NCBI RefSeq assembly: GCF_018398875.1
Contig: NZ_JAGWDK010000004.1
Coordinates: 1-64,000, forward strand
Source of the DNA: Bradyrhizobium sp. sGM-13
GTDB lineage: Bacteria > Pseudomonadota > Alphaproteobacteria > Rhizobiales > Xanthobacteraceae
Reading direction: 5' to 3'
DNA length: 64,000 bases
The translations under genes were made by a program, and so were the position numbers. Of this stretch, positions 9,456-18,891 are shown piece by piece; positions within the stretch are counted from its first letter, which is position 1; the number at the start of each line of letters is the position of its first letter. Under the pieces are notes generated by a model that made no database searches, was not told where the DNA came from, and was given only the letters and a program-made list of their open reading frames with translations.

Positions 9456-10237
9456 GGATGCCGGACGCGAGCGAAATCCTGCTTCAGGTCGAGGGGGTAT
9501 CGCTGGCGTTTGGCGGCGTGAAAGCGCTGAGGGATGTTTCGCTTGACATCAGGAAAGGTGAAATTCGCGCCATCATCGGACCGAATGGCGCCGGAAAGAC
9601 TTCGATGCTCAACGTCATCAACGGCTTCTATCATCCCAATCGTGGTGCCATCACCTTCAAGGGACGAACCCGCGCCCAGATGCAACCGTTCGAGGCGTCC
9701 CGAGGCGGCATCGCGCGCACCTTTCAAAACGTCGCGCTGTTCAAGGGAATGAGCGCGCTCGACAATATCATGGCTGGCCGCACATTGAAGATGCGGCGGG
9801 GCCTTCTGTGGCAGATGCTGCGCTTCGGCCCTGCGCTGGCGGAGGAGATCGAGCATCGGCACCGGGTCGAAGAGATCATCGATTTTCTGGAGATCGAACC
9901 GATCCGCAAGGTGCCGGTCGCGCGCTTGCCATACGGCCTGCAGAAACGCGTCGAACTCGGCCGCGCCCTTGCGATGGAGCCCGATCTCCTTCTGCTTGAC
10001 GAACCGATGGCAGGCATGAACCTCGAAGAGAAGAAGGATATGTCGCGGTTCATCCTCGACGTGAACGATTATTACGGCACGACCATCGCGCTGATCGAGC
10101 ATGACATGGCTGTGGTGATGGATCTCTCCCATCGCGTGGTGGTGCTCGATCATGGCGTGAAGATCGCCGACGGAACGCCGGATGAGGTCAAGAAGAATCA
10201 GGGCGTCATCGACGCCTATCTCGGCATCGCGCACTAG
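9452..10237 (+). CDS. livG: Branched-chain amino acid-type ABC transporter ATPase (LivG-like)
   Basis: This 261-residue ABC ATPase has Walker A GPNGAGKTSM, a Q-loop in ARTFQNVALF, Walker B LLLLDEPMAGMN and an H-loop in IEHDM. The signature motif is degenerate (LPYGLQKRVELGRAL in place of LSGGQ). The start ATGA overlaps the ligase stop by 4 bp, indicating coupling. It works with LivF (13849-14688) to power the LivHM channel. The ligase in front suggests a fatty or aromatic acid ligand rather than an amino acid, as an inference. Confidence 0.93.
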   Translation: MRMPDASEILLQVEGVSLAFGGVKALRDVSLDIRKGEIRAIIGPNGAGKTSMLNVINGFYHPNRGAITFKGRTRAQMQPFEASRGGIARTFQNVALFKGMSALDNIMAGRTLKMRRGLLWQMLRFGPALAEEIEHRHRVEEIIDFLEIEPIRKVPVARLPYGLQKRVELGRALAMEPDLLLLDEPMAGMNLEEKKDMSRFILDVNDYYGTTIALIEHDMAVVMDLSHRVVVLDHGVKIADGTPDEVKKNQGVIDAYLGIAH

Positions 10238-10247
10238 GGAGCATGGT

Positions 10248-11177
10248 GTGATCGCATTGGGGCAATTTCTCGAGGTGCTGATCGGCGGATTGATGTCTGG
10301 CGTCTTGTATTCGCTGGTCGCGCTCGGCTTCGTGTTGATCTTCAAGGCATCCGGCGTGTTTAATTTTGCGCAAGGCGCAATGGTGTTGCTCGCCGGGCTG
10401 GCGCTGGTTCGTTCACTCGATCTCCTCGTGGCCAACGGCTTCCCGATCTGGATTGCGATCGTCCTCGGCATCGGCTTTGCCGCCGTGATCATGGCGATAA
10501 CGGCCTGGCTGATCGAGCGGTTCGTGATTGGACCTCTTGTCAATCAGAACGCTCTTACGCTGTTCATGTCCACCATTGGCGTGACATTCGTCCTCGAGGG
10601 TGCGGCGCAGATGATCTTCGGTTCCGATGTTTACCCGTTGCGGCTGTTCCCAACCGACATCTGGCTCCTGTTTGAAAGTCACTTTCCGGGTGGGATTCTG
10701 GTCAACCAGCTTGATGTTTGGGGCGGCCTTATCGCCGGCATTCTGGTCGCGGGTCTCGCGATCTTCTTCCAGCAAACCAAGACTGGTCGCGCACTCAGGG
10801 CGGTTGCCGACGATCACATGGCCGCGCAGTCGGTCGGGATTCCAATCGGCTGGATCTGGTTTGTGGTCTGGCTTGTTGCCGGTCTGGTTGCGCTCGTTGC
10901 GGCGACCGTGTGGGGTACCAAGCTGGGCGTGCAGTTCTCGATCACGTTTCTCGCGCTGAAGGCCCTGCCGGTTCTGATCATTGGAGGCCTTACCTCGGTC
11001 CCGGGAGCGATCGTCGGCGGGCTTATTGTAGGTGCGGGCGAGAAGCTCGCCGAGGTGTTCCTGGGGTCGCATATTGGCGGCGGTATCGAATATTGGTTCG
11101 CCTATGTGCTGGCGTTGGCGGTGCTGCTCGTGCGGCCGCAGGGGCTGTTCGGCGAGCGGATCATCGAGCGCATCTGA
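10248..11177 (+). CDS. livH: Branched-chain-type ABC transporter permease LivH
   Basis: This 309-residue integral membrane protein of the LivH type has about eight hydrophobic helices. It contains VLYSLVALGFVLIFKASGVFNFAQGA near the start and LRAVADDHMAAQSVGI in the cytoplasmic coupling loop, as is usual for the family. The GTG at 10248 is chosen because AGGGAG precedes it and it lies just past the livG stop. It pairs with LivM to form the channel. Confidence 0.92.
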   Translation: MIALGQFLEVLIGGLMSGVLYSLVALGFVLIFKASGVFNFAQGAMVLLAGLALVRSLDLLVANGFPIWIAIVLGIGFAAVIMAITAWLIERFVIGPLVNQNALTLFMSTIGVTFVLEGAAQMIFGSDVYPLRLFPTDIWLLFESHFPGGILVNQLDVWGGLIAGILVAGLAIFFQQTKTGRALRAVADDHMAAQSVGIPIGWIWFVVWLVAGLVALVAATVWGTKLGVQFSITFLALKALPVLIIGGLTSVPGAIVGGLIVGAGEKLAEVFLGSHIGGGIEYWFAYVLALAVLLVRPQGLFGERIIERI

Positions 11178-11192
11178 GATGAGGACTTAGTT

Positions 11193-12320
11193 GTGCTTTA
11201 TCGCGAGGCAGGCCAATTCAAGACGACCTACGCGGAGGATATGGCGATCTTCCCGATCCGCCAGGACCGTATGGCGCTCGCGATCTTGCTTGGTATCGCC
11301 TTCATTGGCGTGCCGCTGCTGGCCGACTTCGACATTTGGCCGTTCGGCAGCGACTATCTGCTTCGCGCCATTCTGCTGCCGTTCCTGATCCTCGCGCTTG
11401 CCGCTATCGGCGTAAACATCCTTGTCGGCTATTGCGGCCAGATCTCCCTGGGCAGCGGCGCGTTCATGGCCATCGGCGCCTACTCGGCCTACAAGTTGGG
11501 GACCGGCGTTCATATTCCGCTTGCCTGGCTTGGCTTTGCGATTTCGATCCCGCCGTTGCCCGTACTGCTATCTATTTTGCTCGGCGGGCTGGCGGCGGCG
11601 GTTGTCGGCATCCTCTTCGGTATTCCAAGTCTGCGGATCAAGGGCCTCTATCTGGCGGTCGCAACACTCGCAGCGCAGTTCTTCTTTGACTGGGTGTTCC
11701 TGCGGGTGCCGTGGTTCACCAATTATGCGCCGTCGGGGTCGGTCAGTGCACCGACGCTGGATTTCTTCGGTCTGAACGTAGGCACGCCTATCGAGCGCTA
11801 TATGCTGTGCCTGATCTTCGTAACGGTGTTCGCGTTTCTGGCGAAGAATCTCGTTCGCGGCAATCTCGGCAGACAATGGATGGCAATCCGCGACATGGAC
11901 ATAGCTGCGGAGCTCATCGGTATCCGGCCACTCTACGCGAAGCTTACAGCTTTCGCGGTCTCTTCATTTATCATCGGCGTGGCGGGCGCACTTTGGGCGT
12001 TCGTCTATCTGGGCTCGTGGGAGCCGCTCGCCTTCTCGATCGAGCGTTCGCTGCAGCTTCTGTTCATGGTGATCATCGGCGGATTGGGATCGATCATGGG
12101 GTCATTCATCGGTGCGGCCTTTATCCTGATCCTGCCCATCATGCTGAACCTGCTTCCAACCCAGCTCGGTGTGCCGCTGTCGACAGAGACGATTACTCAT
12201 CTGGAATTCATCATCTTTGGATCGTTGATCTGCTATCTTCTCATCAAGGAGCCACATGGATTTGCCCGGCTCATATCGATTGGCAAGGAGAAGCTCAGAC
12301 TGTGGCCGTTTCCCTACTGA
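11193..12320 (+). CDS. livM: Branched-chain-type ABC transporter permease LivM
   Basis: This 375-residue membrane permease starts at GTG 11193, 15 bp after livH. The family block NILVGYCGQISLGSGAFMAIGAY is clear, as is the coupling loop MAIRDMDIAAELIGI and a glycine-rich GGLGSIMGSF segment near the end. An extended hydrophilic N-terminus of about 25 residues precedes the first helix. It is the partner of LivH in the same operon. Confidence 0.92.
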   Translation: MLYREAGQFKTTYAEDMAIFPIRQDRMALAILLGIAFIGVPLLADFDIWPFGSDYLLRAILLPFLILALAAIGVNILVGYCGQISLGSGAFMAIGAYSAYKLGTGVHIPLAWLGFAISIPPLPVLLSILLGGLAAAVVGILFGIPSLRIKGLYLAVATLAAQFFFDWVFLRVPWFTNYAPSGSVSAPTLDFFGLNVGTPIERYMLCLIFVTVFAFLAKNLVRGNLGRQWMAIRDMDIAAELIGIRPLYAKLTAFAVSSFIIGVAGALWAFVYLGSWEPLAFSIERSLQLLFMVIIGGLGSIMGSFIGAAFILILPIMLNLLPTQLGVPLSTETITHLEFIIFGSLICYLLIKEPHGFARLISIGKEKLRLWPFPY

Positions 12321-12450
12321 AGGGGCGGGTAGTGCGAAGCAAGCCGAAGATCGCAATGCGGAGCGGCGGTCGTTGGCAATAGGAGGCAAGCAAGCCCGCG
12401 AAAACAAGACCCGGTACAGAAAAAACGGGCTGAACGAGGAGGAGAGTTAT

Positions 12451-13770
12451 ATGGTACGCAACAAACTATTACTTGCTGCAGCCATACTTTCAGGCGGGGC
12501 GTTTGCCTCTCCTGCTGCAGCTCAGAGCGAGCAGTTCATCCCGATACTATCCTACCGAACGGGCGCGTACGCCGTGAATGGCGTGCCGTACGCAAACGGC
12601 GTGGCCGACTACTACAACCTTGTCAACGAGCGCGACGGCGGCATCAACGGCGTCAAGCTCTTGGTCGAGGAATGCGAAACCGGCTACGCCACCGACAAAG
12701 GCGTTGAATGTTACGAGCGCCTCAAGGGGAAGGGCCCTACCGGCGCGGCCTTCTTCAATCCGCTGTCGACCGGCATCACATTCGCCCTCACCGAGAAGAC
12801 CACGACTGACAAGATCCCGATTATCACCATGGGCTATGGCCGCGCCGATTCCAAGAACGGCGCCGTGTTCGCCTACAATTTCCCGCTGCTCGGCACGTAC
12901 TGGTCCGCGGCCGATATCGCGATCCAGCACGTCGCCAAGGAGGTGGGCGGCTTCGACAAGCTGAAGGGCAAGAAGATTTCGCTGCTCTATCACGACAGCC
13001 CATACGGCAAGGAGCCGATCCCGATGCTGCAGGTGCTGGCCAAGAAGTACGGCTTTGAGTTCACGCCGATTCCGGTCACGCATCCCGGTGTCGAACAGAA
13101 GTCGCAATGGCTGTCAATCCGCCAGAACCGGCCGGACTATGTCTTGGTCTGGGGCTGGGGCGTCATGAACGGGACGGCAGTCAAGGAAGCGGCGGCCGTT
13201 GCCTATCCGCGCGACAAAATGATCGGTGTTTGGTGGTCGGGCGCAGAGCCGGATGTGCAGCCCGCAGGCGATCAAGCCGTCGGCTACAAGGCGCTGATGC
13301 TTCAGCATGGCGCGGGCAAATTCCCCGTGCATGCCGACATCGAGAAGTACGTCTATGCAAAGGGCATGGGCGCGTCGGAGCCTGGCAAGATCGGCGAGGT
13401 TCTCTACAACCGCGGCATGGTGAACGCCATGCTCGGGGTGGAAGCGATCCGCAAGGCGCAGGAAAAGTTCGGCAAGAAGCCGCTGACGGGCGAGCAGGTC
13501 CGTTGGGGTCTTGAGAACCTCAATCTCTCGGAAGCGCGTCTCAAGGAGCTCGGTTTCGAGGGCATGTTGAAGCCGATCAAGATTTCTTGCTCCGATCACG
13601 AAGGCGCGCGGGACGGGCGCGTACAACAGTGGGACGGCAAGGGCTGGAAGATCATCTCCGACTGGTACACGGCCAACCAAACCGAGACCGAACCGCTCGT
13701 TGACGAAGTTTCCGCGAAGTATGCCGCGGACAAGAAGATTCAGCCTCGCGACTGCTCGAAAGAGAGCTGA
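12451..13770 (+). CDS. ABC transporter substrate-binding protein (LivK-like)
   Basis: This 439-residue periplasmic binding protein of the Leu/Ile/Val receptor superfamily has a signal peptide, about residues 1-26 (SPAAAQ cleavage region), and an AGGAGGAG ribosome binding site directly upstream of ATG 12451. The mature protein begins EQFIPILSYRTGAYAVNGVPYANG, the usual ligand-lobe opening, with a conserved YHDSPYGKEPIP hinge region. Like relatives linked to acyl-CoA ligases, it probably binds a carboxylic acid such as an aromatic or fatty acid; this is inferred from context. A strong hairpin follows it. Confidence 0.9.
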   Translation: MVRNKLLLAAAILSGGAFASPAAAQSEQFIPILSYRTGAYAVNGVPYANGVADYYNLVNERDGGINGVKLLVEECETGYATDKGVECYERLKGKGPTGAAFFNPLSTGITFALTEKTTTDKIPIITMGYGRADSKNGAVFAYNFPLLGTYWSAADIAIQHVAKEVGGFDKLKGKKISLLYHDSPYGKEPIPMLQVLAKKYGFEFTPIPVTHPGVEQKSQWLSIRQNRPDYVLVWGWGVMNGTAVKEAAAVAYPRDKMIGVWWSGAEPDVQPAGDQAVGYKALMLQHGAGKFPVHADIEKYVYAKGMGASEPGKIGEVLYNRGMVNAMLGVEAIRKAQEKFGKKPLTGEQVRWGLENLNLSEARLKELGFEGMLKPIKISCSDHEGARDGRVQQWDGKGWKIISDWYTANQTETEPLVDEVSAKYAADKKIQPRDCSKES

Positions 13771-13785
13771 AAATATCTCGGAGAT

Positions 13786-13812
13786 CCGGAAGGAGCGTTC
13801 GCTTCCTTCCGG
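13786..13812 (+). terminator. Intra-operon hairpin after the binding-protein gene
   Basis: CCGGAAGGAGCG pairs with CGCTTCCTTCCGG, giving a 12-bp stem with one bulged base and a 2-base loop. No U-run follows, so it is more likely an mRNA-protecting or attenuating hairpin than a full terminator. It sits between the binding-protein gene and livF. Confidence 0.6.
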
Positions 13813-13848
13813 GTATTCCGGAAGCTGTAACAGTTCGGAGGGAGCAGC

Positions 13849-14688
13849 GTGTCAATTCCCAAGGCCGCCACAACGACAGAAGCGGCGGCGCCGTTCCTGT
13901 CGGTCAACAACATCGAGGTCGTGTACGATCACGTCATCCTGGTGTTGAAGGGCGTATCGCTGGATGTGCCGCGGGGCGGAATCGTCGCGCTTCTCGGCGC
14001 CAATGGTGCGGGCAAGACAACGACTCTGAAGGCGGTTTCCAATCTGCTGCATTCAGAGCGCGGCGAGGTCACCAAGGGCTCAATCCTATTTGACGGTGTC
14101 GAAGTGCAGTCGTTGTCGCCAAACGATCTAGTGCGGCGCGGCTGCATTCAGGTGATGGAGGGGCGGCGCTGCTTCGCTCACCTTACCGTCGAAGAAAATC
14201 TCCTGACCGGCGCATTCACGCGCGTGGACGGCAAGGCCGCGATCGCGGAGGATCTAGAACGGGTCTATGCCTATTTTCCCCGTCTCGGGGAGCGACGCGG
14301 TTCCACCGCGGGCTATACGTCGGGTGGCGAGCAGCAGATGTGCGCAATCGGCCGTGCGCTGATGTCGCGCCCGAAGATGATCCTGCTCGACGAGCCATCG
14401 ATGGGCCTTGCTCCGCAGATCGTCGAAGAGATCTTCGAGATCGTCAAGGATCTCAATGTCAGGGAGAATGTTACATTCCTGCTCGCCGAGCAGAACACCA
14501 ATATGGCGCTCAAATACGCCAGGCACGGATACATCCTCGAAAATGGGCGCGTGGTGATGGACGGCGAGGCGCCGGCGCTCGCCGCAAATGAGGATGTCAA
14601 GGAATTCTATCTTGGCATCGCCGGGGATAAGCGCAAATCATTCCGCGATGTGAAGCACTACAAGCGACGCAAGCGCTGGCTCGCTTAG
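13849..14688 (+). CDS. livF: Branched-chain-type ABC transporter ATPase (LivF-like)
   Basis: This 279-residue ABC ATPase has Walker A GANGAGKTTT, signature YTSGGEQQMCAIGRALM and Walker B MILLDEPSMGLAP, followed by an LLAEQN switch region, all typical of LivF. The GTG start at 13849 has a strong GGAGGGA upstream. It completes the LivG/LivF pair of the operon and is followed after 3 bp by an unknown gene. The C-terminal tail (about 20 residues rich in Lys and Arg) is longer than usual for LivF. Confidence 0.92.
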   Translation: MSIPKAATTTEAAAPFLSVNNIEVVYDHVILVLKGVSLDVPRGGIVALLGANGAGKTTTLKAVSNLLHSERGEVTKGSILFDGVEVQSLSPNDLVRRGCIQVMEGRRCFAHLTVEENLLTGAFTRVDGKAAIAEDLERVYAYFPRLGERRGSTAGYTSGGEQQMCAIGRALMSRPKMILLDEPSMGLAPQIVEEIFEIVKDLNVRENVTFLLAEQNTNMALKYARHGYILENGRVVMDGEAPALAANEDVKEFYLGIAGDKRKSFRDVKHYKRRKRWLA

Positions 14689-14691
14689 GCC

Positions 14692-15864
14692 ATGGGGATA
14701 AAAAGCCATACTGCTGCGCCCACGGCAGCTCTTGCTCTCGGAATCTTCTTCACGGCGCCGGGTTCCGTTGCCACCAATGCTATCGTCAGCATGGTCACCC
14801 CGCTTGTGGCGGCCGCGATCGGCAATCTCAGCTTCATGTCGCCTGCAATGGGCGACCCGGCTGCACTCACCAAAAAACAGTCGGATGCGCTCAATACATA
14901 CAATAATGCACGGAGCAACTTTGAGTCGATCCTGGGCCAGCGGCGCGCGCAGATCAATTCGAACCAGCGACTACCGAACTTGCCAGGACAGGCACTCTAC
15001 CTTGCACGCAACAACATGATCAGCACGTACAAGGATCTCACCGACGCTCTTCCGTCCAATATAGGCGGGCCCAATAAATACGGAATCCCTCCGGCGTATT
15101 TTAGCGCCGACAATGAGCCGCTGCTCGACGAGTACAGGAGACTTTTTGACCTGATGCAAGCGCCGCCCGCCAACGCGCAAAACTCGGATACTCCCTTCAA
15201 GGACGTTGTCGATCTGGGCACGGCCATTGCGCGAGCCAAGGGCCTTGATGCGGCCAATGCCGAAGCAGCAGGCCGTATCAGCGTGGGCCTGTTCTTTGCC
15301 GAGACAAATGGCAACCAGAACATCGGGAATGCGCGCTCGAACAAATACAAGGGCAGCTTGCAAACAGGCGTGCCCGAAGATCAACTTGGACGGAAGAAAT
15401 GGGCCGCGATAAAGAAGTCGATCGCAGCCTTTGATCCCGCACTGAACGCCCGCGACGACAGGGAAGAGGCACGGGCCGGCAATCTGGATCATCGGTATAA
15501 CCACTGGACCGCCGTGCGGGATGGCCTCATGAACGCACACGCGGATATTTTCCCGCAAGTACCGGCGATCGTGAAAACGCTGCCGGATCCGATCGATCAA
15601 ATGAAGCTGTTTGAACTGATCCAGATTATCCCGAGCCCGACCAGGTCTGCGCTCGGCTCGCGCAACCTGCTCGACTACAGAATTTCCGACCCGAAGATCA
15701 TGGCCTATCTGCGAAACAACAGTGTTTTCACGTTTGGACGAGCTGACCGGGCCAAAACATCCGCGACCTACCGCGAAATTCTCGATGCGATGTGGCTGTT
15801 CAACGAAAAATTTGAACGGGCGCTTTCCACATTCGACGAAGTCAAGAAGCAGTCAAAGGGTTGA
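14692..15864 (+). CDS. Unknown protein, possible lysozyme-like fold, exported
   Basis: I do not recognise this 390-residue protein. It has hydrophobic stretches at about residues 10-25 and 30-50 that could act as a signal or anchor. The core is helical and polar, with an AETNG...YKGSLQTG segment in which Glu204 precedes Gln224 by 20 residues, much like the catalytic Glu and the GLMQ block of lytic transglycosylases. That resemblance is only a hypothesis. The ATG lies 3 bp after the livF stop without a good Shine-Dalgarno, so translation may be coupled. It faces the amidase gene downstream, a peptidoglycan enzyme on the opposite strand. Confidence 0.65.
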   Translation: MGIKSHTAAPTAALALGIFFTAPGSVATNAIVSMVTPLVAAAIGNLSFMSPAMGDPAALTKKQSDALNTYNNARSNFESILGQRRAQINSNQRLPNLPGQALYLARNNMISTYKDLTDALPSNIGGPNKYGIPPAYFSADNEPLLDEYRRLFDLMQAPPANAQNSDTPFKDVVDLGTAIARAKGLDAANAEAAGRISVGLFFAETNGNQNIGNARSNKYKGSLQTGVPEDQLGRKKWAAIKKSIAAFDPALNARDDREEARAGNLDHRYNHWTAVRDGLMNAHADIFPQVPAIVKTLPDPIDQMKLFELIQIIPSPTRSALGSRNLLDYRISDPKIMAYLRNNSVFTFGRADRAKTSATYREILDAMWLFNEKFERALSTFDEVKKQSKG

Positions 15865-15903
15865 AGCCGGCAGGCGGGGTTCAGATGCGACGCTACCGCG
15901 CCA

Positions 15904-16923
15904 TCAGAGCGGACCGAGGATGGCCCATCGGGGCTCGCAAAATGCCTTCACCGCCGCCGTGACACCGCTGCTGATGATGTCCCGCCGCTCAGGCGAACTC
16001 ATTCTGAGCTCTTCGTCCCGGTTGATAATCGAGCCCGCTTCCAGCAGGACGGCAGCCATCCGGGTTTTTCTCAGCACGATGAGCTCATCGTAGCGATAGA
16101 CGCCGGTCTCCTTGTTCAGTAGCTCGCGCTGGTACCGGCCCATGATGGGCTGGGAATATTGCTTGGCATAGTCGAGGCCCTGAGCCTTCATTTCCTTGGC
16201 GATCAGTTCGGCGAAGACCAAACTCGTCTTGAAGTCCGGGTTGCTGCGGGAGACGAAGACGGAATATCCGCTGAAGCGGTCGCTGAAATGGCTTTTCTTT
16301 CCCTCGAACTCCCAGTCCTCGAGGAATTTGTTGGGCACGGAGTCATGGTGGATCGACAGCAAGAGATCCGCAGGAAGATTGTTGGCGGCGGCGACGCGTT
16401 TGAAGAGGCTGTGCCTCGCCTTGCCCTCGGTCACGAGCAACCTGGTCTCAGTAAAGCCCTCGGCCTTCAACTTCTCCTCGATCCGCTTCGCAAGGCGCAG
16501 ATTGAAGACAAACTCAGAGACGTTGCGGGCGCTGATCGCGCCTTCCGATTCGACAGTGTGCCCCACATCCAGAACAATCCGGAACTTGGAGGGATCGCAC
16601 AGGGGTGTGGCCGGTTTGAAAGCTGCAGAGGGCAGGGCAACCGGCCCCAGTGCCGCAAGCCTCACGGTGCGGCGCTTTGGCGAGGCGGCTCGCTTCGCCA
16701 AAGTGGCTGGTTTGCGCGACGTGACGTGCTTTGACGGCTTGCTTTGTTTTGGCGATTTGGCCTGTTTTGACGAGCCTTTGAAGACGTCCGACAGCCAGCC
16801 CGCGTCGCTGACCTCGATCGGCAGAAGCATCATTGCGGCCATTGCGGCAATGATGATGCGGCCGCGGCGCCAAGATCGCGAAGCGATACCGCCGAGAACA
16901 TCAATGAACGCGCGGCGCTTCAT
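15904..16923 (-). CDS. N-acetylmuramoyl-L-alanine amidase (Amidase_3)
   Basis: This 339-residue zinc amidase cleaves the amide bond between N-acetylmuramic acid and the stem peptide of peptidoglycan. After a hydrophobic segment (about residues 23-42) and a basic, Lys/Ser/Pro-rich linker, the catalytic domain starts at FRIVLDVGHTVE. The zinc and catalytic positions are visible as DVGHT, NVSEFVFNL, LLSIHHDS and LLEAGSI. The linker may contact the wall. It converges on the unknown gene at 14692-15864. Confidence 0.9.
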   Translation of the reverse strand: MKRRAFIDVLGGIASRSWRRGRIIIAAMAAMMLLPIEVSDAGWLSDVFKGSSKQAKSPKQSKPSKHVTSRKPATLAKRAASPKRRTVRLAALGPVALPSAAFKPATPLCDPSKFRIVLDVGHTVESEGAISARNVSEFVFNLRLAKRIEEKLKAEGFTETRLLVTEGKARHSLFKRVAAANNLPADLLLSIHHDSVPNKFLEDWEFEGKKSHFSDRFSGYSVFVSRSNPDFKTSLVFAELIAKEMKAQGLDYAKQYSQPIMGRYQRELLNKETGVYRYDELIVLRKTRMAAVLLEAGSIINRDEELRMSSPERRDIISSGVTAAVKAFCEPRWAILGPL

Positions 16924-17208
16924 GCTCGCCCAGAGACCGAACCCGAAGGCGCGCTAGTGCGAATGAGGCTTGCGTTGATGTCGACGAACGAAGTCCTGGC
17001 ACAGCCGATGGAAAACATATCGTACCCCACCCACCGAATTCGACACGCAAGGGTCGCAATCCAATGAGGGCAGATACAAGTCGGACGAGGGCGATTACGG
17101 CATCAGCAACGCGATTTCATGCCGGTGTTGTCATCGAGCCACATCTATGCACTCAAACGGGCTTTTCGGAATTTTCTGGAAACCGCAAAAGCGATTGTTG
17201 GTCTAACT

Positions 17209-18747
17209 CTAGCGGCGTTGCTTTTTCGGCTTTAGCGATGCCGCCGGCGCCCGTGCGTTGGCATCGAGCGATGTTGATGCCACTGGCGTCTCACCCTTGG
17301 CCCCTTCGCGTCCGATTTCGCGTCGCGGCCAGGCAAAATCGTCGGCTCGACCGGCTGGCGCCGACAAAGGCTCCCCTGTGATCAAGACGCGCGCCGCTTG
17401 CGGATCCATCGTCACAGGCCGCGCCCCCGGATCGCCGAGCAACTGATTCGTGCCGACAGAGGAGGGCGCCAAGGGAACGATCGGCCCGGCAAGTGGACGC
17501 GGCGCCGGCTGATCCGGCCGCGCACTGGCGTCGGGCGTAGCCGGCTCAGTGGGCAGCACAATCGGCGCGGAACGCGCGGCCAACAGGCGGTTGATTTCGC
17601 GCTCGGCATAATGCGCGAGCTTCAGCGCGCCGGCCTTGGTGAAGTACACGCCATCGGAGGAGCGCAGCCGGCGGGTCTGCCCCTCGAAATCGGGGCCGTG
17701 CTGCAAGAAGCGGCCGGTTTCATCGACAAATCCGTCCCAGACATCGACATAGGTGATGCCGGCCTTGCCGGCCGCATCGCGATAGAGCGTATTCAGAAAC
17801 GCCGTGTCGGCGGTCGACTTGGGGCCGCGTACCACCGGCAGACCCACCCACAGCACTGGCACACCCTTGGACTTGAGTACGCCGATCATCTCCTCGATCT
17901 TTTGCATGTAGAGTTCGACCCAGCGCTTCTCGCGAAACTCATGGATGTCGTTCGGCGAATGCGCGCTCCTCTCCGGTTCAATCACCGCCCGCGCGCCACT
18001 GTTTTCGGCGGCATCGTCCGGCGGCAATTCGGGATCCGGCACCTTGGCTGCGCCATCGGGCTTCGCCTCGGGCTTTGCGCTCGAAGCCTTGCCATCAGGT
18101 TTCGCCTTGGCGTCCTTCTTGTTCCCAGCCTTATTGTCGGATTTGTCGACCGCCGGCTCGCGGATTGCGGTGCGATCATGAAGCCCGAGCAAGACGACAA
18201 TGGCATCCGCTTTTTCGGCGGCAAGAATACCTTTGGCGGCGGCGGCCCAATCTGCTGGATCGCCCCTCGGCTGATATTTGATCAGGCCGGAGACTGTCTT
18301 GTGTTTGCGGATCACACCCACCTCAGGCTGCTCGGCATAGACGTTCTCGAGCCCATAGGCGAGCCAGTCTGCCATGGCGTCACCGAGCACGAGTATGTGG
18401 CGCTCCGATACAGTGTTGCGTTTCTCGGGCGGCGGCGCCTTTGAAAAATCCTCGCGCGGCGCCGGAGGCGCTTGCCGCCCGTTCCAACGGGGCTGCGGCG
18501 CGTGCTCCTGGTACGGCGCAAACGTGTCGTTACCATACCAGCCGCCACCGCGTTCATTACCAAACCAGCCGCCGCCGCGTTGCGGTTGTGGCCCCTGCTG
18601 ATATCCGCCGAAATTAAAGAACTGTGCAGAGGTGGGGCCGGCCAAGCCGAGCAACATTCCCACCGCGACGGCCAGCGCAATCAGCCAACCACGCTCGGCA
18701 AAGATGCACTGCCATTTTGGTTCCCTTGGCATGCTTCTGGACCGCAC
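17209..18747 (-). CDS. DUF459/SGNH-like periplasmic protein lacking catalytic residues
   Basis: This 512-residue exported protein of the DUF459 group has an SGNH-hydrolase fold. A signal/anchor helix spans about residues 20-42, a Gly/Pro/Gln-rich linker follows, and the SGNH domain covers about residues 115-375. Block I reads VLGDAMAD (about residue 120), with Ala where a hydrolase has the nucleophilic Ser, and the last block reads DGVYFTKAG (about residue 362), with Tyr where DGVHFT is usual. It is therefore probably not a hydrolase. A Lys/Ala-rich insert and a Pro-rich tail are low-complexity. An alternative ATG start lies at 18732. Confidence 0.82.
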   Translation of the reverse strand: MRSRSMPREPKWQCIFAERGWLIALAVAVGMLLGLAGPTSAQFFNFGGYQQGPQPQRGGGWFGNERGGGWYGNDTFAPYQEHAPQPRWNGRQAPPAPREDFSKAPPPEKRNTVSERHILVLGDAMADWLAYGLENVYAEQPEVGVIRKHKTVSGLIKYQPRGDPADWAAAAKGILAAEKADAIVVLLGLHDRTAIREPAVDKSDNKAGNKKDAKAKPDGKASSAKPEAKPDGAAKVPDPELPPDDAAENSGARAVIEPERSAHSPNDIHEFREKRWVELYMQKIEEMIGVLKSKGVPVLWVGLPVVRGPKSTADTAFLNTLYRDAAGKAGITYVDVWDGFVDETGRFLQHGPDFEGQTRRLRSSDGVYFTKAGALKLAHYAEREINRLLAARSAPIVLPTEPATPDASARPDQPAPRPLAGPIVPLAPSSVGTNQLLGDPGARPVTMDPQAARVLITGEPLSAPAGRADDFAWPRREIGREGAKGETPVASTSLDANARAPAASLKPKKQRR

Positions 18748-18891
18748 ACACGCAGAACCTGCCTTCGCCAGACTAGCACAAAGGCCCTGTGGCGGGTCTC
18801 AGTTTACCGTGAAACGCGTCATCTCGGTGCGGAACACGCAAGCACGGCCATGTGCGTGGTGCGCACGTCCCATAACAATACACCGATAGCC

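Noticed and set aside
9317..10543. 408-codon minus-strand open frame
   Set aside because: It overlaps the ligase, livG and livH genes on the other strand and has no protein-like motif.
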